Assembly (NCBI GenBank): GCA_963821705.1
Contig: CAWGEV010000006.1
Coordinates: forward strand, 124,001 to 188,000
DNA length: 64,000 nt
Source of the DNA: DASUPK01 sp963821705
GTDB taxonomy: Bacteria > Actinomycetota > Thermoleophilia > Solirubrobacterales > 70-9
Reading direction: 5' to 3'
Made by a program: the position numbers and the translations under genes
In this document: one piece after another, positions 53,310-61,515 of the stretch
Layout of the letters: the number at the start of each line of letters is the position of its first letter
Numbering within the stretch: position 1 is the first letter of the stretch
The notes under the pieces: model-generated
What the model saw: the letters and a program-made list of their open reading frames with translations, nothing else
What the model was told of the DNA's origin: nothing
Databases searched by the model: none

Positions 53310-53315
53310 GGGCCG

Positions 53316-53321
53316 AGCATA
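53316..53321 (-). promoter_or_regulatory. Leaderless -10 box of PAS-GAF kinase
   Basis: TATGCT on the minus strand, then 6 nt (CGGCCC) and GTG 53309. The remainder of the gap up to 53444 shows no gene and no other clear site. Confidence 0.5.
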
Positions 53322-53444
53322 GATCAGGCCTGAGCGGGTAGCCGTCGGAAGTCATGCGGAATCGGCTCCACACCGTCACCGCCGGGCTCCAGCGCCTCGG
53401 GCCGTAGCGGCCGCTCGTGGCCGCGATCTGATGGCGAAGCCGGG

Positions 53445-55142
53445 CTACGTTTCCTGATACAGCGGGCCGTCGCCGCCCTCGGGCAGGGTCAGCCGGCCGC
53501 CCTTGGCGGTGATCGCGCCGCACTGGACGCAGTTCGACGGCGTCACATGCACGTCGACCGCCTCCGCGCCGGACTCGAGCTGCTCATCCGGGATCTCGTA
53601 GACCTGCGCCGGGCACATCGAGACCCAGGTCTGGGCCAGCTCCCTCGGCACCTTCTCCTGGATCCGGATGTGGTTGGGCGCGTCATCCCGGGTCGCGTTG
53701 CCCGAGAGGAAGACGGAGTTGAGCTTGTCGTACAGGTACTTGTTGTCCGGCTTCGGGTAGTTCTTCTCGGCGCCGTCGATCTCGACCGGGATCTCGGAGT
53801 CGGCCTCGGCCTTCCAGTGGCCGCCGGGGAAGTGGCCCTTGGTGATCGTCATCGCGCTCGCGAGCGCACCGCCGATGAAGAAGCCGTGGGAGAAGACCTG
53901 GCGCATGTTGCGCGACTCGTAGAGGTCCTCCTCGATCACGGACTTCTTCACCTTGCGCTCGTAGTTCTCGAAGTTGACCGAGTCCTGCTTGAGCGACTCG
54001 ACGATCGCCTCGGCGGCGTACATGCCGGCGTGCATCGCGTAGTGGATGCCCTTCAGCGTCGGCACGTTCACCATGCCCGCGGCATCGCCGCAGATCACCA
54101 TTCCGGGGCTGGACAGGCGCTTCGGCATCGACCAGTAGCCGCCGGAGGGAATCGTCTTCGCGCCCCAGCCGACCCGCTTGCCGCCGTCCAGGATCTTCTT
54201 GACGAACGGGTGCGTCTTCAGCTCCTGCAGCGCGTCGTGGCAGGAGAAGGTGGCGTCGGTCGTGTCGAGCCCGACGACGAGGCCGATGGCGACCTTGTCC
54301 TCTCCCATCGGGTAGATGAAGCTGCCGCCGAACTCGTTCCACTTGGCGCGCTTGCGGAGGGGCCAGCCCATCGTGTGGATGACCCGGTCGAGGGGCTTCT
54401 CGACCTCCCAGACCTCCTTCACGCCGATCTCCCAGCGCTGGGCGTTCGGGCCACGCAGGTCGAAGTAGTCGAGAGCGGCCCCCGTCAGGTGGCCGAGTGT
54501 CCCCTCCGCCAGGACGGTCGCCTTGGCGACGACGTCGGAGCCCGGCTCGAAGTTGGAGAGCTCCTCGCCCTCCTTGCCTCGGCCCTTGTCGCCGGAGCGC
54601 ACGCCCCGCACGATCCGGTCCTCGACCAGCAGCTTGTCGGCCGCGGTCTCGCTGAGGATGTAGACGCCCGCCTCCTCCGCCTTCTCCGCAAGGAACCGGC
54701 CCAGCTTCGCGACCGAGGTCACGTAGTTGCCGTGGTTTCGGAAGTTCGGCGGCATCGGCTTGAGCGGCAGCGCCATCTTCTCGGTGAGCAGGTAGACGGC
54801 GTCCTTGGTGACCTCCTGGTACACCGGCCACTCGGACGGCTCGAGGTCCGGAAAGAGCTCCCGCATCGCCGACGGGTTCATGTTCGCCCCGGAGAGCAGG
54901 TGGGCTCCGGGCGTCTTGCCCTTCTCCACCACCGCAACGGGAACCTCGCCGAGCCGCTCCGTCAGCTCGGGCTCTTTTTCGAGGAGCTGCATGAGCTTGT
55001 TGGCGCAGGCGAGCCCGGCGGGCCCTCCGCCGACGATCGCCACGCCGACCTCGATGCGCTCCTCCTCGGGATCGGTGATCCCCGCTATGAACTCCTCCGC
55101 CGGCTTGACGGGCGGCGGATACTCGGCGGGCTCGACGGGCAT
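53445..55142 (-). CDS. Electron-transfer flavoprotein:quinone oxidoreductase
   Basis: 565 residues. Passes electrons from reduced ETF to the quinone pool at the membrane. FAD-binding VAIVGGGPAGLACANKLM, LLSGANMNPSAMRELFPD, GHLTGAALDYFDL, MVICGDAAGMVNVPTLKGIH, YLYDKLNSVFLSGNATRDDA. The C-terminal Fe-S part has CPAQVYEIP and NCVQCGAITAKGGRL; the third Cys of the usual CxxCxxC is replaced, so the 4Fe-4S cluster has one ligand fewer than in the well-studied enzymes. Last gene of the etfB-etfA operon, 2 bp after etfA. Confidence 0.93.
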   Translation of the reverse strand: MPVEPAEYPPPVKPAEEFIAGITDPEEERIEVGVAIVGGGPAGLACANKLMQLLEKEPELTERLGEVPVAVVEKGKTPGAHLLSGANMNPSAMRELFPDLEPSEWPVYQEVTKDAVYLLTEKMALPLKPMPPNFRNHGNYVTSVAKLGRFLAEKAEEAGVYILSETAADKLLVEDRIVRGVRSGDKGRGKEGEELSNFEPGSDVVAKATVLAEGTLGHLTGAALDYFDLRGPNAQRWEIGVKEVWEVEKPLDRVIHTMGWPLRKRAKWNEFGGSFIYPMGEDKVAIGLVVGLDTTDATFSCHDALQELKTHPFVKKILDGGKRVGWGAKTIPSGGYWSMPKRLSSPGMVICGDAAGMVNVPTLKGIHYAMHAGMYAAEAIVESLKQDSVNFENYERKVKKSVIEEDLYESRNMRQVFSHGFFIGGALASAMTITKGHFPGGHWKAEADSEIPVEIDGAEKNYPKPDNKYLYDKLNSVFLSGNATRDDAPNHIRIQEKVPRELAQTWVSMCPAQVYEIPDEQLESGAEAVDVHVTPSNCVQCGAITAKGGRLTLPEGGDGPLYQET

Positions 55143-55144
55143 CT

Positions 55145-56116
55145 CTAGCTCTTCTTGGCCTTGATCGCTTCGGTCAGCTTGGGGACGATCTTGTGCAGGT
55201 CGCCCACCACGCCGAAGTCGGCGAACTCGAAGATCGGTGCGTTCTGGTCCTTGTTGATGGCCAGGATGTTCTCCGAGTTCTGCATGCCGACCTTGTGCTG
55301 GATCGCGCCGGAGATGCCCAGCGCGAGGTACAGGTTCGGCGCGACCGTCTTGCCGGTCTGACCGATCTGGGCCGCATACGGGTACCAGCCCGCATCGACC
55401 ACGGCGCGGGTGGCAGCGACCGCGCCGCCCATTGAGTCCGCGAGCTGCTCGGCGAGCTCGAAGTTCTCCTTCTTGCCGAGCCCACGGCCGCCTCCGACGA
55501 GGATGTTGGCGTCCTCGATGTTGACGTCCTCTCCGCGCTGCTCGCCGCGCTTGACCATCTTGGCCTTGGTCGACCAGTCGGAGAGCTCCACCTGGACGTC
55601 CTCGACCTCGGCCGTGCCGCCGCCCTCGTTCTCGTCGAAGGCATTGAGCCGGCCGATGATGATCCCCGGCTCGTCGACGTAGCCGACATCGGCGATCTGG
55701 GAGTCCTGGAGGATCGGGCGCTCGGCGACGAGCTTGCCGTCCCGGACGTTCACCTTGGTGACCTCCATGGTCACTCCGGCGTTCAGACGGGCGGTCAGGC
55801 CGGCGCCGATCTCGAAGCCGAGCAGGCCGCCGCCGAAGAGCGCGTAGGAGAAGTCGTTGTCCTGCATGACCTTCGCCATCACGTCCACGATCGGCTGCGC
55901 GAGGCCCTCGGGGGCCTCCTTGGCGCGGTAGACCTTGGTTACCCCGTACTTGCCGAGTCCCGCCGCGGCGTCATCGGCGACGTCGCCGACCACCACGCCA
56001 GCGGCCTCGGTGCCCAGCTCGCCGGCGAGCTTCGCCGCCTCGGAGAGGGCGCCGAGGGAGTTCTTGTTGAAGTTGCCCTCATCGTCGTGAAGGGCGTAGA
56101 CCAGGATGCCTCCCAT
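55145..56116 (-). CDS. etfA: Electron-transfer flavoprotein subunit alpha
   Basis: 323 residues. FAD-carrying subunit: VLVGGGRGLGKKENFELAEQ, GAVAATRAVVDAGWYPYAAQ, IGQTGKTVAPNLYLALGISG, AIQHKVGMQNSENILAINKD form the classic ETF-alpha signature. It adjoins etfB directly, with stop and start back to back. Confidence 0.97.
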   Translation of the reverse strand: MGGILVYALHDDEGNFNKNSLGALSEAAKLAGELGTEAAGVVVGDVADDAAAGLGKYGVTKVYRAKEAPEGLAQPIVDVMAKVMQDNDFSYALFGGGLLGFEIGAGLTARLNAGVTMEVTKVNVRDGKLVAERPILQDSQIADVGYVDEPGIIIGRLNAFDENEGGGTAEVEDVQVELSDWSTKAKMVKRGEQRGEDVNIEDANILVGGGRGLGKKENFELAEQLADSMGGAVAATRAVVDAGWYPYAAQIGQTGKTVAPNLYLALGISGAIQHKVGMQNSENILAINKDQNAPIFEFADFGVVGDLHKIVPKLTEAIKAKKS

Positions 56117-56905
56117 TTAGATCAGCTTCCTTTCCTCGAGCCAGGCGACGATCTTCTCGACCGTCTCGTTCGTGTCCTCGTCCTCGATGATCTCGCCGGT
56201 CTCCTTCTGAGGCGGCGGCTTCAGGTCGAGAACGGCGGTGCGCGAGCCGGACTCGCCGACCCGGTCGCCCTCGATCCCGACGTCGCCGATCGCCTTGGTG
56301 TCGAGCGGCTTCTTCTTCGCGCCCATGATCGCCTTGAGGCTCGGGTAGCGCGGCTCGTTGATCGCGTCGCCGACGCTGATCACGGCCGGGAGCTCGACCT
56401 CGACGGTGTCGTAGCCGTACTCCGCCTGGCGCTCACAGGTGAGCTTGCCGTCGGCGACGTCCATCTTGATCACCTGCGTCAGCGAGGGCATCTTCAGGTG
56501 GTCCGCCACGACGGCGCCGATCGTGTAGCACTCGCCGTCGTCCGACTGCTGGCCGAGCAGCACCAGGTCGGGGCTCTCGGCCTCAAGGACCTTGGCGAGC
56601 GCGTAGCCGGTGGCGCAGACGTCCGAGCCGGCCAGGGCGTCATCGGTGAGGTGGACCGAGCGGTCCGCGCCGAGGGCGACGGCCTTGTGCAGCGCGCGGA
56701 CGGCGCTGTCGGGGCCCATCGTCACGGCGACGATCTCCTCGACGTCAGCACCGCCCTCATTGACCTGCATGGCGGCCTCGAGGGCGTGGGTGTCGAAGGG
56801 ATTGAGGTTCTTCTCGCCTGAGCGGTCCAGGCGCTTGGTCTCCGGGTCGATCCGCTTGTCGACAGCGGCGTCCGGGACCTCTTTGACGAGCACTGCGATC
56901 TTCAA
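56117..56905 (-). CDS. etfB: Electron-transfer flavoprotein subunit beta
   Basis: 262 residues from TTG 56905. LKIAVLVKEVPDAAVDKRID, NPFDTHALEAAMQ, VTMGPDSAVRALHKAVALGA, DLVLLGQQSDDGECYTIGAV, EVELPAVISVGDAINEPRYP. AGAGAGGA-type purine site (AGAGGA) lies 9 nt before the TTG, whereas the ATG at 56950 adds non-conserved residues; TTG is therefore chosen. The operon is preceded by a strong dyad (56992-57007). Confidence 0.95.
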   Translation of the reverse strand: MKIAVLVKEVPDAAVDKRIDPETKRLDRSGEKNLNPFDTHALEAAMQVNEGGADVEEIVAVTMGPDSAVRALHKAVALGADRSVHLTDDALAGSDVCATGYALAKVLEAESPDLVLLGQQSDDGECYTIGAVVADHLKMPSLTQVIKMDVADGKLTCERQAEYGYDTVEVELPAVISVGDAINEPRYPSLKAIMGAKKKPLDTKAIGDVGIEGDRVGESGSRTAVLDLKPPPQKETGEIIEDEDTNETVEKIVAWLEERKLI

Positions 56906-56991
56906 GTTGGGGTCCTCTCTTGAATCGATTGGCTCCGGGAGCCCACTCACACCAGCGGGCGGCGCGGGATATTACCGCCTGTCCCGACTGG

Positions 56992-57007
56992 TTGACTGAC
57001 CAGTCAA
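56992..57007. promoter_or_regulatory. Palindromic operator upstream of etfBA-ETFQO
   Basis: TTGACTG-AC-CAGTCAA: perfect 7-bp arms around a 2-bp centre, nested in a second dyad ACTGGT...ACCAGT. Typical of a TetR-type fatty-acid or amino-acid degradation regulator. The core ACTGACC is shared with the R2lox promoter dyad at 32569-32586. Confidence 0.7.
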
Positions 57008-57101
57008 TCGGTCTCAATACATCGTAGTGGGGCTCTCCCACGGAGGAGCCGCCCTCAAATGCGGACCCTCACATACCCGCGTCCGGGATTTCGAAACCGG
57101 G

Positions 57102-57779
57102 TCAGCTGAAGTGGGCGACCAGCGGCTGGCTGCCCGACCCGGGCACGATCCGCAGCACGGAGACGTCGTTCGGGTTGACCGGGATCCCGCCCCCCGAGCT
57201 CCCGGAGGAGTCGAGGGCGAACCACTTGAGCGGGATGGTCCTGCCGTCATTCATGACCAGCTCGGCGCTCGTCAGATTCGCCCGGTGGGCCGGGTCGACC
57301 GTGATCACGAGCCAGTTGGGCGAGCCCCGGTAGCTGAACACGGTCCCGGCCAGCGTGCCGTTGCCGCCCTCGCCCCGCAGCAGGTACGACTCGAACTCCT
57401 TGCCGTTGGCCTCCTGCAGGGTGTGGCGGTAGTGCGAGGCAAGCTGCAGGTCGCCGGATACGACCACCAGCGTGATCGCGACCGCGGCCACCGCCGCGGC
57501 CACGGGCGCGAGCACGAGCTGCAGCCGGCGCCGCCGCTTGCGCTGCGGCGCCGGGAACAGCTCACCCAAGACCCGCGACTCGAATCCCACCGGGGGTTCG
57601 CGGTGCGGGGCAAGCAGCAGAAGCTCGTCGGCCACCTCGGAGAACTTCTCGACCTCGGCGCGGCACTCCGGACATTCGGCGAGGTGCTGGAGAGCGCGGC
57701 CGCGCTCCTCCCCTTCGACGGCCCCGAGCGCAAGCTCGGGCGCAAGCTCGCAGGTCTCCTGGCAGCGGGGATCCATCAC
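57102..57779 (-). CDS. Zinc-type anti-sigma factor (RskA-like)
   Basis: 225 residues, start GTG 57779 (or ATG 57776) within the sigma-gene stop. N-terminal zinc anti-sigma motif (LQHLAECPECRAEVEKF: His-x3-Cys-x2-Cys), one membrane helix (about residues 85-108, LVLAPVAAAVAAVAITLVVV), and an external domain (SPNWLVITVDPAHRANLTSA) like the RskA C-terminal domain. Expected to hold the ECF sigma factor inactive at the membrane until the external domain is cut. Confidence 0.92.
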   Translation of the reverse strand: MMDPRCQETCELAPELALGAVEGEERGRALQHLAECPECRAEVEKFSEVADELLLLAPHREPPVGFESRVLGELFPAPQRKRRRRLQLVLAPVAAAVAAVAITLVVVSGDLQLASHYRHTLQEANGKEFESYLLRGEGGNGTLAGTVFSYRGSPNWLVITVDPAHRANLTSAELVMNDGRTIPLKWFALDSSGSSGGGIPVNPNDVSVLRIVPGSGSQPLVAHFS

Positions 57780-58333
57780 TCCATCACCTCCAGCTCCGAG
57801 CGCAGCTTGAGCATGGCGGTCCGGATGCGCGTCTTGACGGTGCCGAGCGGCACGTCGTCGAGGTCGGAGATCTCGCGCGCCGTCCTCCCCATGTAGGCGG
57901 AAAGGACGATGGCGCGGCGCTGGTCATCGGGAAGATCGCCGATCGCGGAGCGAAGCTGGTCGCGCTCGTCCGGCTGCAGTCCGGCCTCGTCGGCGCCGGG
58001 CACCTGCGACTCGATGGAGAGCTCGGCGGCGATGATCTCCGGGTCGACCGGGTCAAGGCGCTTCATCCGGGTGACGTCGATCGAGAGGTTCCTGGCGATG
58101 GAGAGCAGCCAGGTCGAGACCCGGCCCTTGCGCGCGTCGTAGTTGCCGGCGTGCCGGTACACGCGGGCGAAGGTCTCCTGGGCGACCTCCTCCGCGATCG
58201 CGGGCTGGCGGACGATCGTCAGGGCGAGCCCGTAGACCCGGCCCTGGAAGCGGCGCACGAACGCTGCCGCCGTGCGCGGGTCACCGGTCGAGAAGCCAGC
58301 GAGCAGTGCCTCATCTGATGGATCCACATCCAT
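57776..58333 (-). CDS. ECF RNA polymerase sigma factor
   Basis: 185 residues from ATG 58333. Region 2 (AAAFVRRFQGRVYGLALTIV, EVAQETFARVYRHAGNYD, STWLLSIARNLSIDVTR) and region 4 (RSAIGDLPDDQRRAIVLSAY, GRTAREISDLDDVPLGTVKT). A SigK/SigL-like type by its association with a zinc anti-sigma having an RskA-like external domain. TAACGT lies 4 nt before ATG; an upstream ATG (about 58381) is possible. Divergent from the lipoprotein gene across 110 bp, a likely site of self-regulation. Confidence 0.93.
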   Translation of the reverse strand: MDVDPSDEALLAGFSTGDPRTAAAFVRRFQGRVYGLALTIVRQPAIAEEVAQETFARVYRHAGNYDARKGRVSTWLLSIARNLSIDVTRMKRLDPVDPEIIAAELSIESQVPGADEAGLQPDERDQLRSAIGDLPDDQRRAIVLSAYMGRTAREISDLDDVPLGTVKTRIRTAMLKLRSELEVME

Positions 58334-58443
58334 TCGTACGTTAGATGCGCCGTTGCGGATTGCCCCAATCCCGGCCCTCATACGCGGCGTAGTAGGTGCG
58401 AGGGGGATCGAAATCCAACAGAGACAACGGTAAAGGAGCACAC

Positions 58444-58677
58444 GTGAAGCGCATACATCGTTTGATCCTGGCCGGGGCGTGCGCTCTTGCCCTGGCGGTC
58501 GGCGTCGCCGCCTGCGGCGGCAGCAGCAACGGCTCGAGTACCTCGGCGAGTCCCGCGACCTCCGCCAACACGAGCTCTCAGAACGCATCGAGCGGATCGT
58601 CGGCCACCACGGGCGGCACGGCGGCGAGCAACACCGGTGGCTCGAGCGGCGGCAGCAGCGGCGGGTACGGCTACTAG
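58444..58677 (+). CDS. Small Ser/Gly/Thr-rich lipoprotein
   Basis: 77 residues from GTG 58444 behind AAAGGAG. Signal peptide KRIHRLILAGACALALAVGV with lipobox VAAC, then a low-complexity Ser/Thr/Gly/Asn tail ending GYGY. No domain. Divergent from the ECF sigma gene, so probably part of its regulon as an envelope-stress target. Its stop overlaps that of the convergent B12-binding gene. Confidence 0.8.
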   Translation: MKRIHRLILAGACALALAVGVAACGGSSNGSSTSASPATSANTSSQNASSGSSATTGGTAASNTGGSSGGSSGGYGY

Positions 58678-59099
58678 CCCGCTGGGGCTTCGCGCCCGGC
58701 TACAGCCTTCTCGACGAACTCGACGATCTCGTCGGTGGGCGCGCCGGGCGTGAAGACCTCGGCGACGCCGAGCTTCTTGAGCTCGGGGATATCGTCCGCC
58801 GGGATCGTCCCCCCCACCGTCACCACCACGTCCTCGGCGCCCTGCTCGGCGAGCAGCTCGACCACGCGGGGCACGAGGGTCATGTGCGCGCCCGAGAGGA
58901 TCGAGAGCCCGACGGCGTCGGCATCCTCCTGGATCGCCGTCTCGGCGATCTGCTCCGGGGTCTGGTGGAGGCCGGTGTAGATCACCTCCATGCCCGCGTC
59001 GCGCAGCGCGCGGGCGATGATCTTCGCCCCCCGGTCGTGTCCGTCCAGGCCGGGCTTGGCGACGACGATCCTGATTTTTCTGGCGGCGTCGGTCGGCAC
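58674..59099 (-). CDS. B12-binding small subunit of acyl-CoA mutase
   Basis: 141 residues. Cobalamin-binding fold with the base-off signature VAKPGLDGHDRGAKIIARAL (His supplies the lower axial ligand), GLHQTPEQIAETAIQEDADA, LSILSGAHMTLVP and VTVGGTIPADDIPELKKLGV. Pairs with the large subunit at 59847-61505, both minus strand but separated by ~750 bp carrying two small plus-strand genes. GTG start at 59099. Confidence 0.93.
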   Translation of the reverse strand: MPTDAARKIRIVVAKPGLDGHDRGAKIIARALRDAGMEVIYTGLHQTPEQIAETAIQEDADAVGLSILSGAHMTLVPRVVELLAEQGAEDVVVTVGGTIPADDIPELKKLGVAEVFTPGAPTDEIVEFVEKAVAGREAPAG

Positions 59100-59131
59100 T
59101 ATTCAGTCATCGGTTTGTTCGATGGCGACTT

Positions 59132-59162
59132 AACCGTAGTTGAACAGGAAGTTTCTACGGTT
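59132..59162. promoter_or_regulatory. Inverted repeat between B12-subunit gene and small plus-strand gene
   Basis: AACCGTAG at 59132-59139 and CTACGGTT at 59155-59162, perfect 8-bp arms with a 15-nt loop. It sits in the 127-bp divergent gap. Either an operator or an RNA hairpin. Confidence 0.45.
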
Positions 59163-59226
59163 TCCAGGGCGGCATTCCGATACGAGGATGAGACGGAACA
59201 GGGGATTCCATACAGGAGGCAGCACG

Positions 59227-59424
59227 GTGTACGACGTTCTCTTTCTTGACCGCACGCATGGGGAGAAGGTGCTTGCCAGCGGCCTCGATCATGACGATGC
59301 GTGTGCACTCGCCCGGACGGAGTCCGAGCGGCGCGGCATCGGACGCATGTTCCTGGCCGGGTCCGAGCTCGGTCCCGTCAGCGAGGTGATCGTGATCGTC
59401 GACGCGCGCAAGCGCGCGGCCTAG
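59227..59424 (+). CDS. Small unknown protein
   Basis: 65 residues from GTG 59227 with a perfect AGGAGG seven nucleotides upstream. Sequence begins MYDVLFLDRTHGEKVLASGL and includes DHDDACALARTESERRGIGR and VSEVIVIVDARKRA. Soluble, mixed charge, no recognised domain. Longer in-frame starts lack a ribosome site. Lies between the two mutase subunit genes on the opposite strand. Confidence 0.75.
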   Translation: MYDVLFLDRTHGEKVLASGLDHDDACALARTESERRGIGRMFLAGSELGPVSEVIVIVDARKRAA

Positions 59425-59453
59425 CTTCAGCGGAGCAACAGGTCACGCCCCGG

Positions 59454-59469
59454 CGGCGTCATGACGCCG
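59454..59469. terminator. 16-bp palindromic hairpin after the 65-aa gene
   Basis: CGGCGTCATGACGCCG, a perfect dyad 30 bp past the stop codon at 59424. Probable terminator stem or operator. Confidence 0.45.
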
Positions 59470-59489
59470 GGATAAGGTGCCCGGCGACC

Positions 59490-59828
59490 GTGCGGCCCGA
59501 CCGGCTTGCGGGAGGGAAAGGCGGGCCCGGGACGCTTCGGAAGAAGTTCAACAAGTTCAAGGGACAGGTCGTGAGGGGCCCGGTGCAGTTCGTCTCGAAC
59601 TCGGCGACCGTGCCGGCCGCTCCCTTGACACCGGTTCAGGTCACGGCCACCTGCCCGAGCGGCACCAAGCTGTTCGGCGACGGTGGCACGACCTCCGTCA
59701 GCGACACGGGCGCCTACTTCGACACCAGCGCCCCGCTCGGCAGCACGGCATGGCAGGCGGGCTTCGACAACAAAACCGGAAGCCCCTACACGGCGACCGT
59801 CACCGCAATCTGCGCGACATCCCGCTAG
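59490..59828 (+). CDS. Orphan exported-protein domain, possibly truncated
   Basis: 112 residues if GTG 59490 is used. GPVQFVSNSATVPAAPLTPV, VTATCPSGTKLFGDGGTTSV, SAPLGSTAWQAGFDNKTGSP and TVTAICATS resemble the Cys-paired beta domain found in many secreted actinobacterial unknowns (CPSG ... AIC). No signal peptide is present, and the start is uncertain, so this may be the surviving 3' part of a longer exported protein. Confidence 0.5.
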   Translation: MRPDRLAGGKGGPGTLRKKFNKFKGQVVRGPVQFVSNSATVPAAPLTPVQVTATCPSGTKLFGDGGTTSVSDTGAYFDTSAPLGSTAWQAGFDNKTGSPYTATVTAICATSR

Positions 59829-59846
59829 CCCGCGGGTAACGCCGCG

Positions 59847-61505
59847 TCAGAACACCGGCAGCTCGGTGTACGAGCCGAAGACCTGCTGGAGCGCCGCCAC
59901 CATCTCGCCCTCCGACACCCGGGCGCGGGCGCAGGCGAGGATCGGGGGCATCAGGTTGGCGTCCGTCGCCGCCGCCGCCTTCAGTTCACCGAGCTCCCGC
60001 TCGACCTCGGCGGAGTCGCGGCGGGACTTGGTCGCCTCCACCCTGCCCTTCTGCTTGCGCTCGAGCTCGGGGTCGATCCGCAGGATCGGGATCTCCTCGT
60101 CGTCCTCGATCACGAACTCGTTTACCCCGACGACGATCCGCTGCTTCGAGTCGACCTCCTGCTGGTAGCGGAAGGAGGCATCCGCGATCTCGCGCTGCGG
60201 GAAGTTCTGCTCGATCGCCTCGACCATTCCGCCGAGCTCGTCGATCCGCGCGAAGTACTCATAGGCCGCGCGCTCCATCTCGTCCGTCAGGGTCTCGATG
60301 AAGTAGGACCCGCCGAGCGGGTCGATCGTGTTGGTGACGCCGGTCTCGTGCGCGATCACCTGCTGGGTGCGGAGCGCGAGCCGGACGGCCTCCTCGGTGG
60401 GCAACGCGAGGGCCTCGTCGAAGGAGTTCGTGTGGAGCGACTGGGTCCCGCCGAGGACACCGGCCAGCGCCTCGAGCGCGGTGCGGATGATGTTGACCTG
60501 CGGCTGCTGCGCGGTCAGCGAGACGCCGGCGGTCTGGGTGTGGAAGCGCATCCGCCAGGACTCCTCGCGCTTTGCCCCGTAGGTCTCGCGCATCTCGCGC
60601 GCCCAGATCCGGCGGGCGGCGCGGTACTTGGCGATCTCCTCGAAGAAGTCGATGTGCGCGTTGAAGAAGAAGGAGAGCCGGGGCGCGAAGTCGTCGACGT
60701 CCATGCCGCGCTCGATCGCCTGCTCGACGTAGGTGAAACCGTCCTTGAGCGTGAAGGCGAGCTCCTGCTGGGCCGTCGATCCCGCCTCGCGGATGTGGTA
60801 CCCGGAGATCGAGATCGGGTGCCAGCGGGGCATGTGCTCCGTGCACCACTCGATCATGTCCCCGACGAGGCGCATCGCCGGCTCGATCGGGAAGCACCAC
60901 TCCTTCTGGGCGATGTACTCCTTGAGGATGTCCGTCTGGATGGTCCCCCCCAGGCGCTCGAGCGGGACGCCCTGCTCCTCGGCGGTTGCGACGTAGAAGG
61001 CGAGCAGGATCGCGGCGGGCGCGTTGATCGTCATTGACGTGGTGACGTCGCCGAGGTCGATTCCGGCGAAGAGCGTCTCCATGTCGTCCAGCGTGTCGAT
61101 CGCCACCCCCTCCACCCCAACCTCTCCGAGGGAACGGTCGGCGTCGGAGTCGAGGCCCATCAGCGTCGGCATGTCGAAGGCGGTCGAGAGCCCGGTCTGG
61201 CCGTGGTCCAGCAGGTAGTGGAAGCGCTCGTTGGTCTCCTCGGCGGTGCCGAAGCCGGCGAACTGCCGCATCGTCCAGAGGCGCCCGCGGTACATCGACG
61301 GGTAGACGCCGCGGGTGTAGGGGTAGGCGCCCGGATAGCCGAGGTCGCGCTCGGGGTCGGATCCCTCGCGGTCCTCCTCGGTGTACAGGGGCTTGACCTC
61401 CTCGCCGGAGATCGTCTCGAAGAGCGCCTCGCGCTCCTCGAGGCGGGAATAGACCTCTGACAGCCACTCATGCGCGCGGCGTCGCGCTTCCGGTTCCACG
61501 GCCAT
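59847..61505 (-). CDS. B12-dependent acyl-CoA mutase large subunit (methylmalonyl-/isobutyryl-CoA mutase family)
   Basis: 552 residues, TIM-barrel catalytic chain. PYTRGVYPSMYRGRLWTMRQ, FAGFGTAEETNERFHYLLDH, TGLSTAFDMPTLMGLDSDAD, GTIQTDILKEYIAQKEWCFP, ISISGYHIREAGSTAQQELA and RFHTQTAGVSLTAQQPQVNI are diagnostic. By eye the methylmalonyl-CoA-binding Arg near IAQKEW is Gln, which would favour an isobutyryl-type substrate, but the alignment is uncertain. TAGACT precedes ATG 61505 by 7 nt. Works with the small B12 subunit downstream. Confidence 0.92.
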   Translation of the reverse strand: MAVEPEARRRAHEWLSEVYSRLEEREALFETISGEEVKPLYTEEDREGSDPERDLGYPGAYPYTRGVYPSMYRGRLWTMRQFAGFGTAEETNERFHYLLDHGQTGLSTAFDMPTLMGLDSDADRSLGEVGVEGVAIDTLDDMETLFAGIDLGDVTTSMTINAPAAILLAFYVATAEEQGVPLERLGGTIQTDILKEYIAQKEWCFPIEPAMRLVGDMIEWCTEHMPRWHPISISGYHIREAGSTAQQELAFTLKDGFTYVEQAIERGMDVDDFAPRLSFFFNAHIDFFEEIAKYRAARRIWAREMRETYGAKREESWRMRFHTQTAGVSLTAQQPQVNIIRTALEALAGVLGGTQSLHTNSFDEALALPTEEAVRLALRTQQVIAHETGVTNTIDPLGGSYFIETLTDEMERAAYEYFARIDELGGMVEAIEQNFPQREIADASFRYQQEVDSKQRIVVGVNEFVIEDDEEIPILRIDPELERKQKGRVEATKSRRDSAEVERELGELKAAAATDANLMPPILACARARVSEGEMVAALQQVFGSYTELPVF

Positions 61506-61515
61506 GGCCGAAAGT

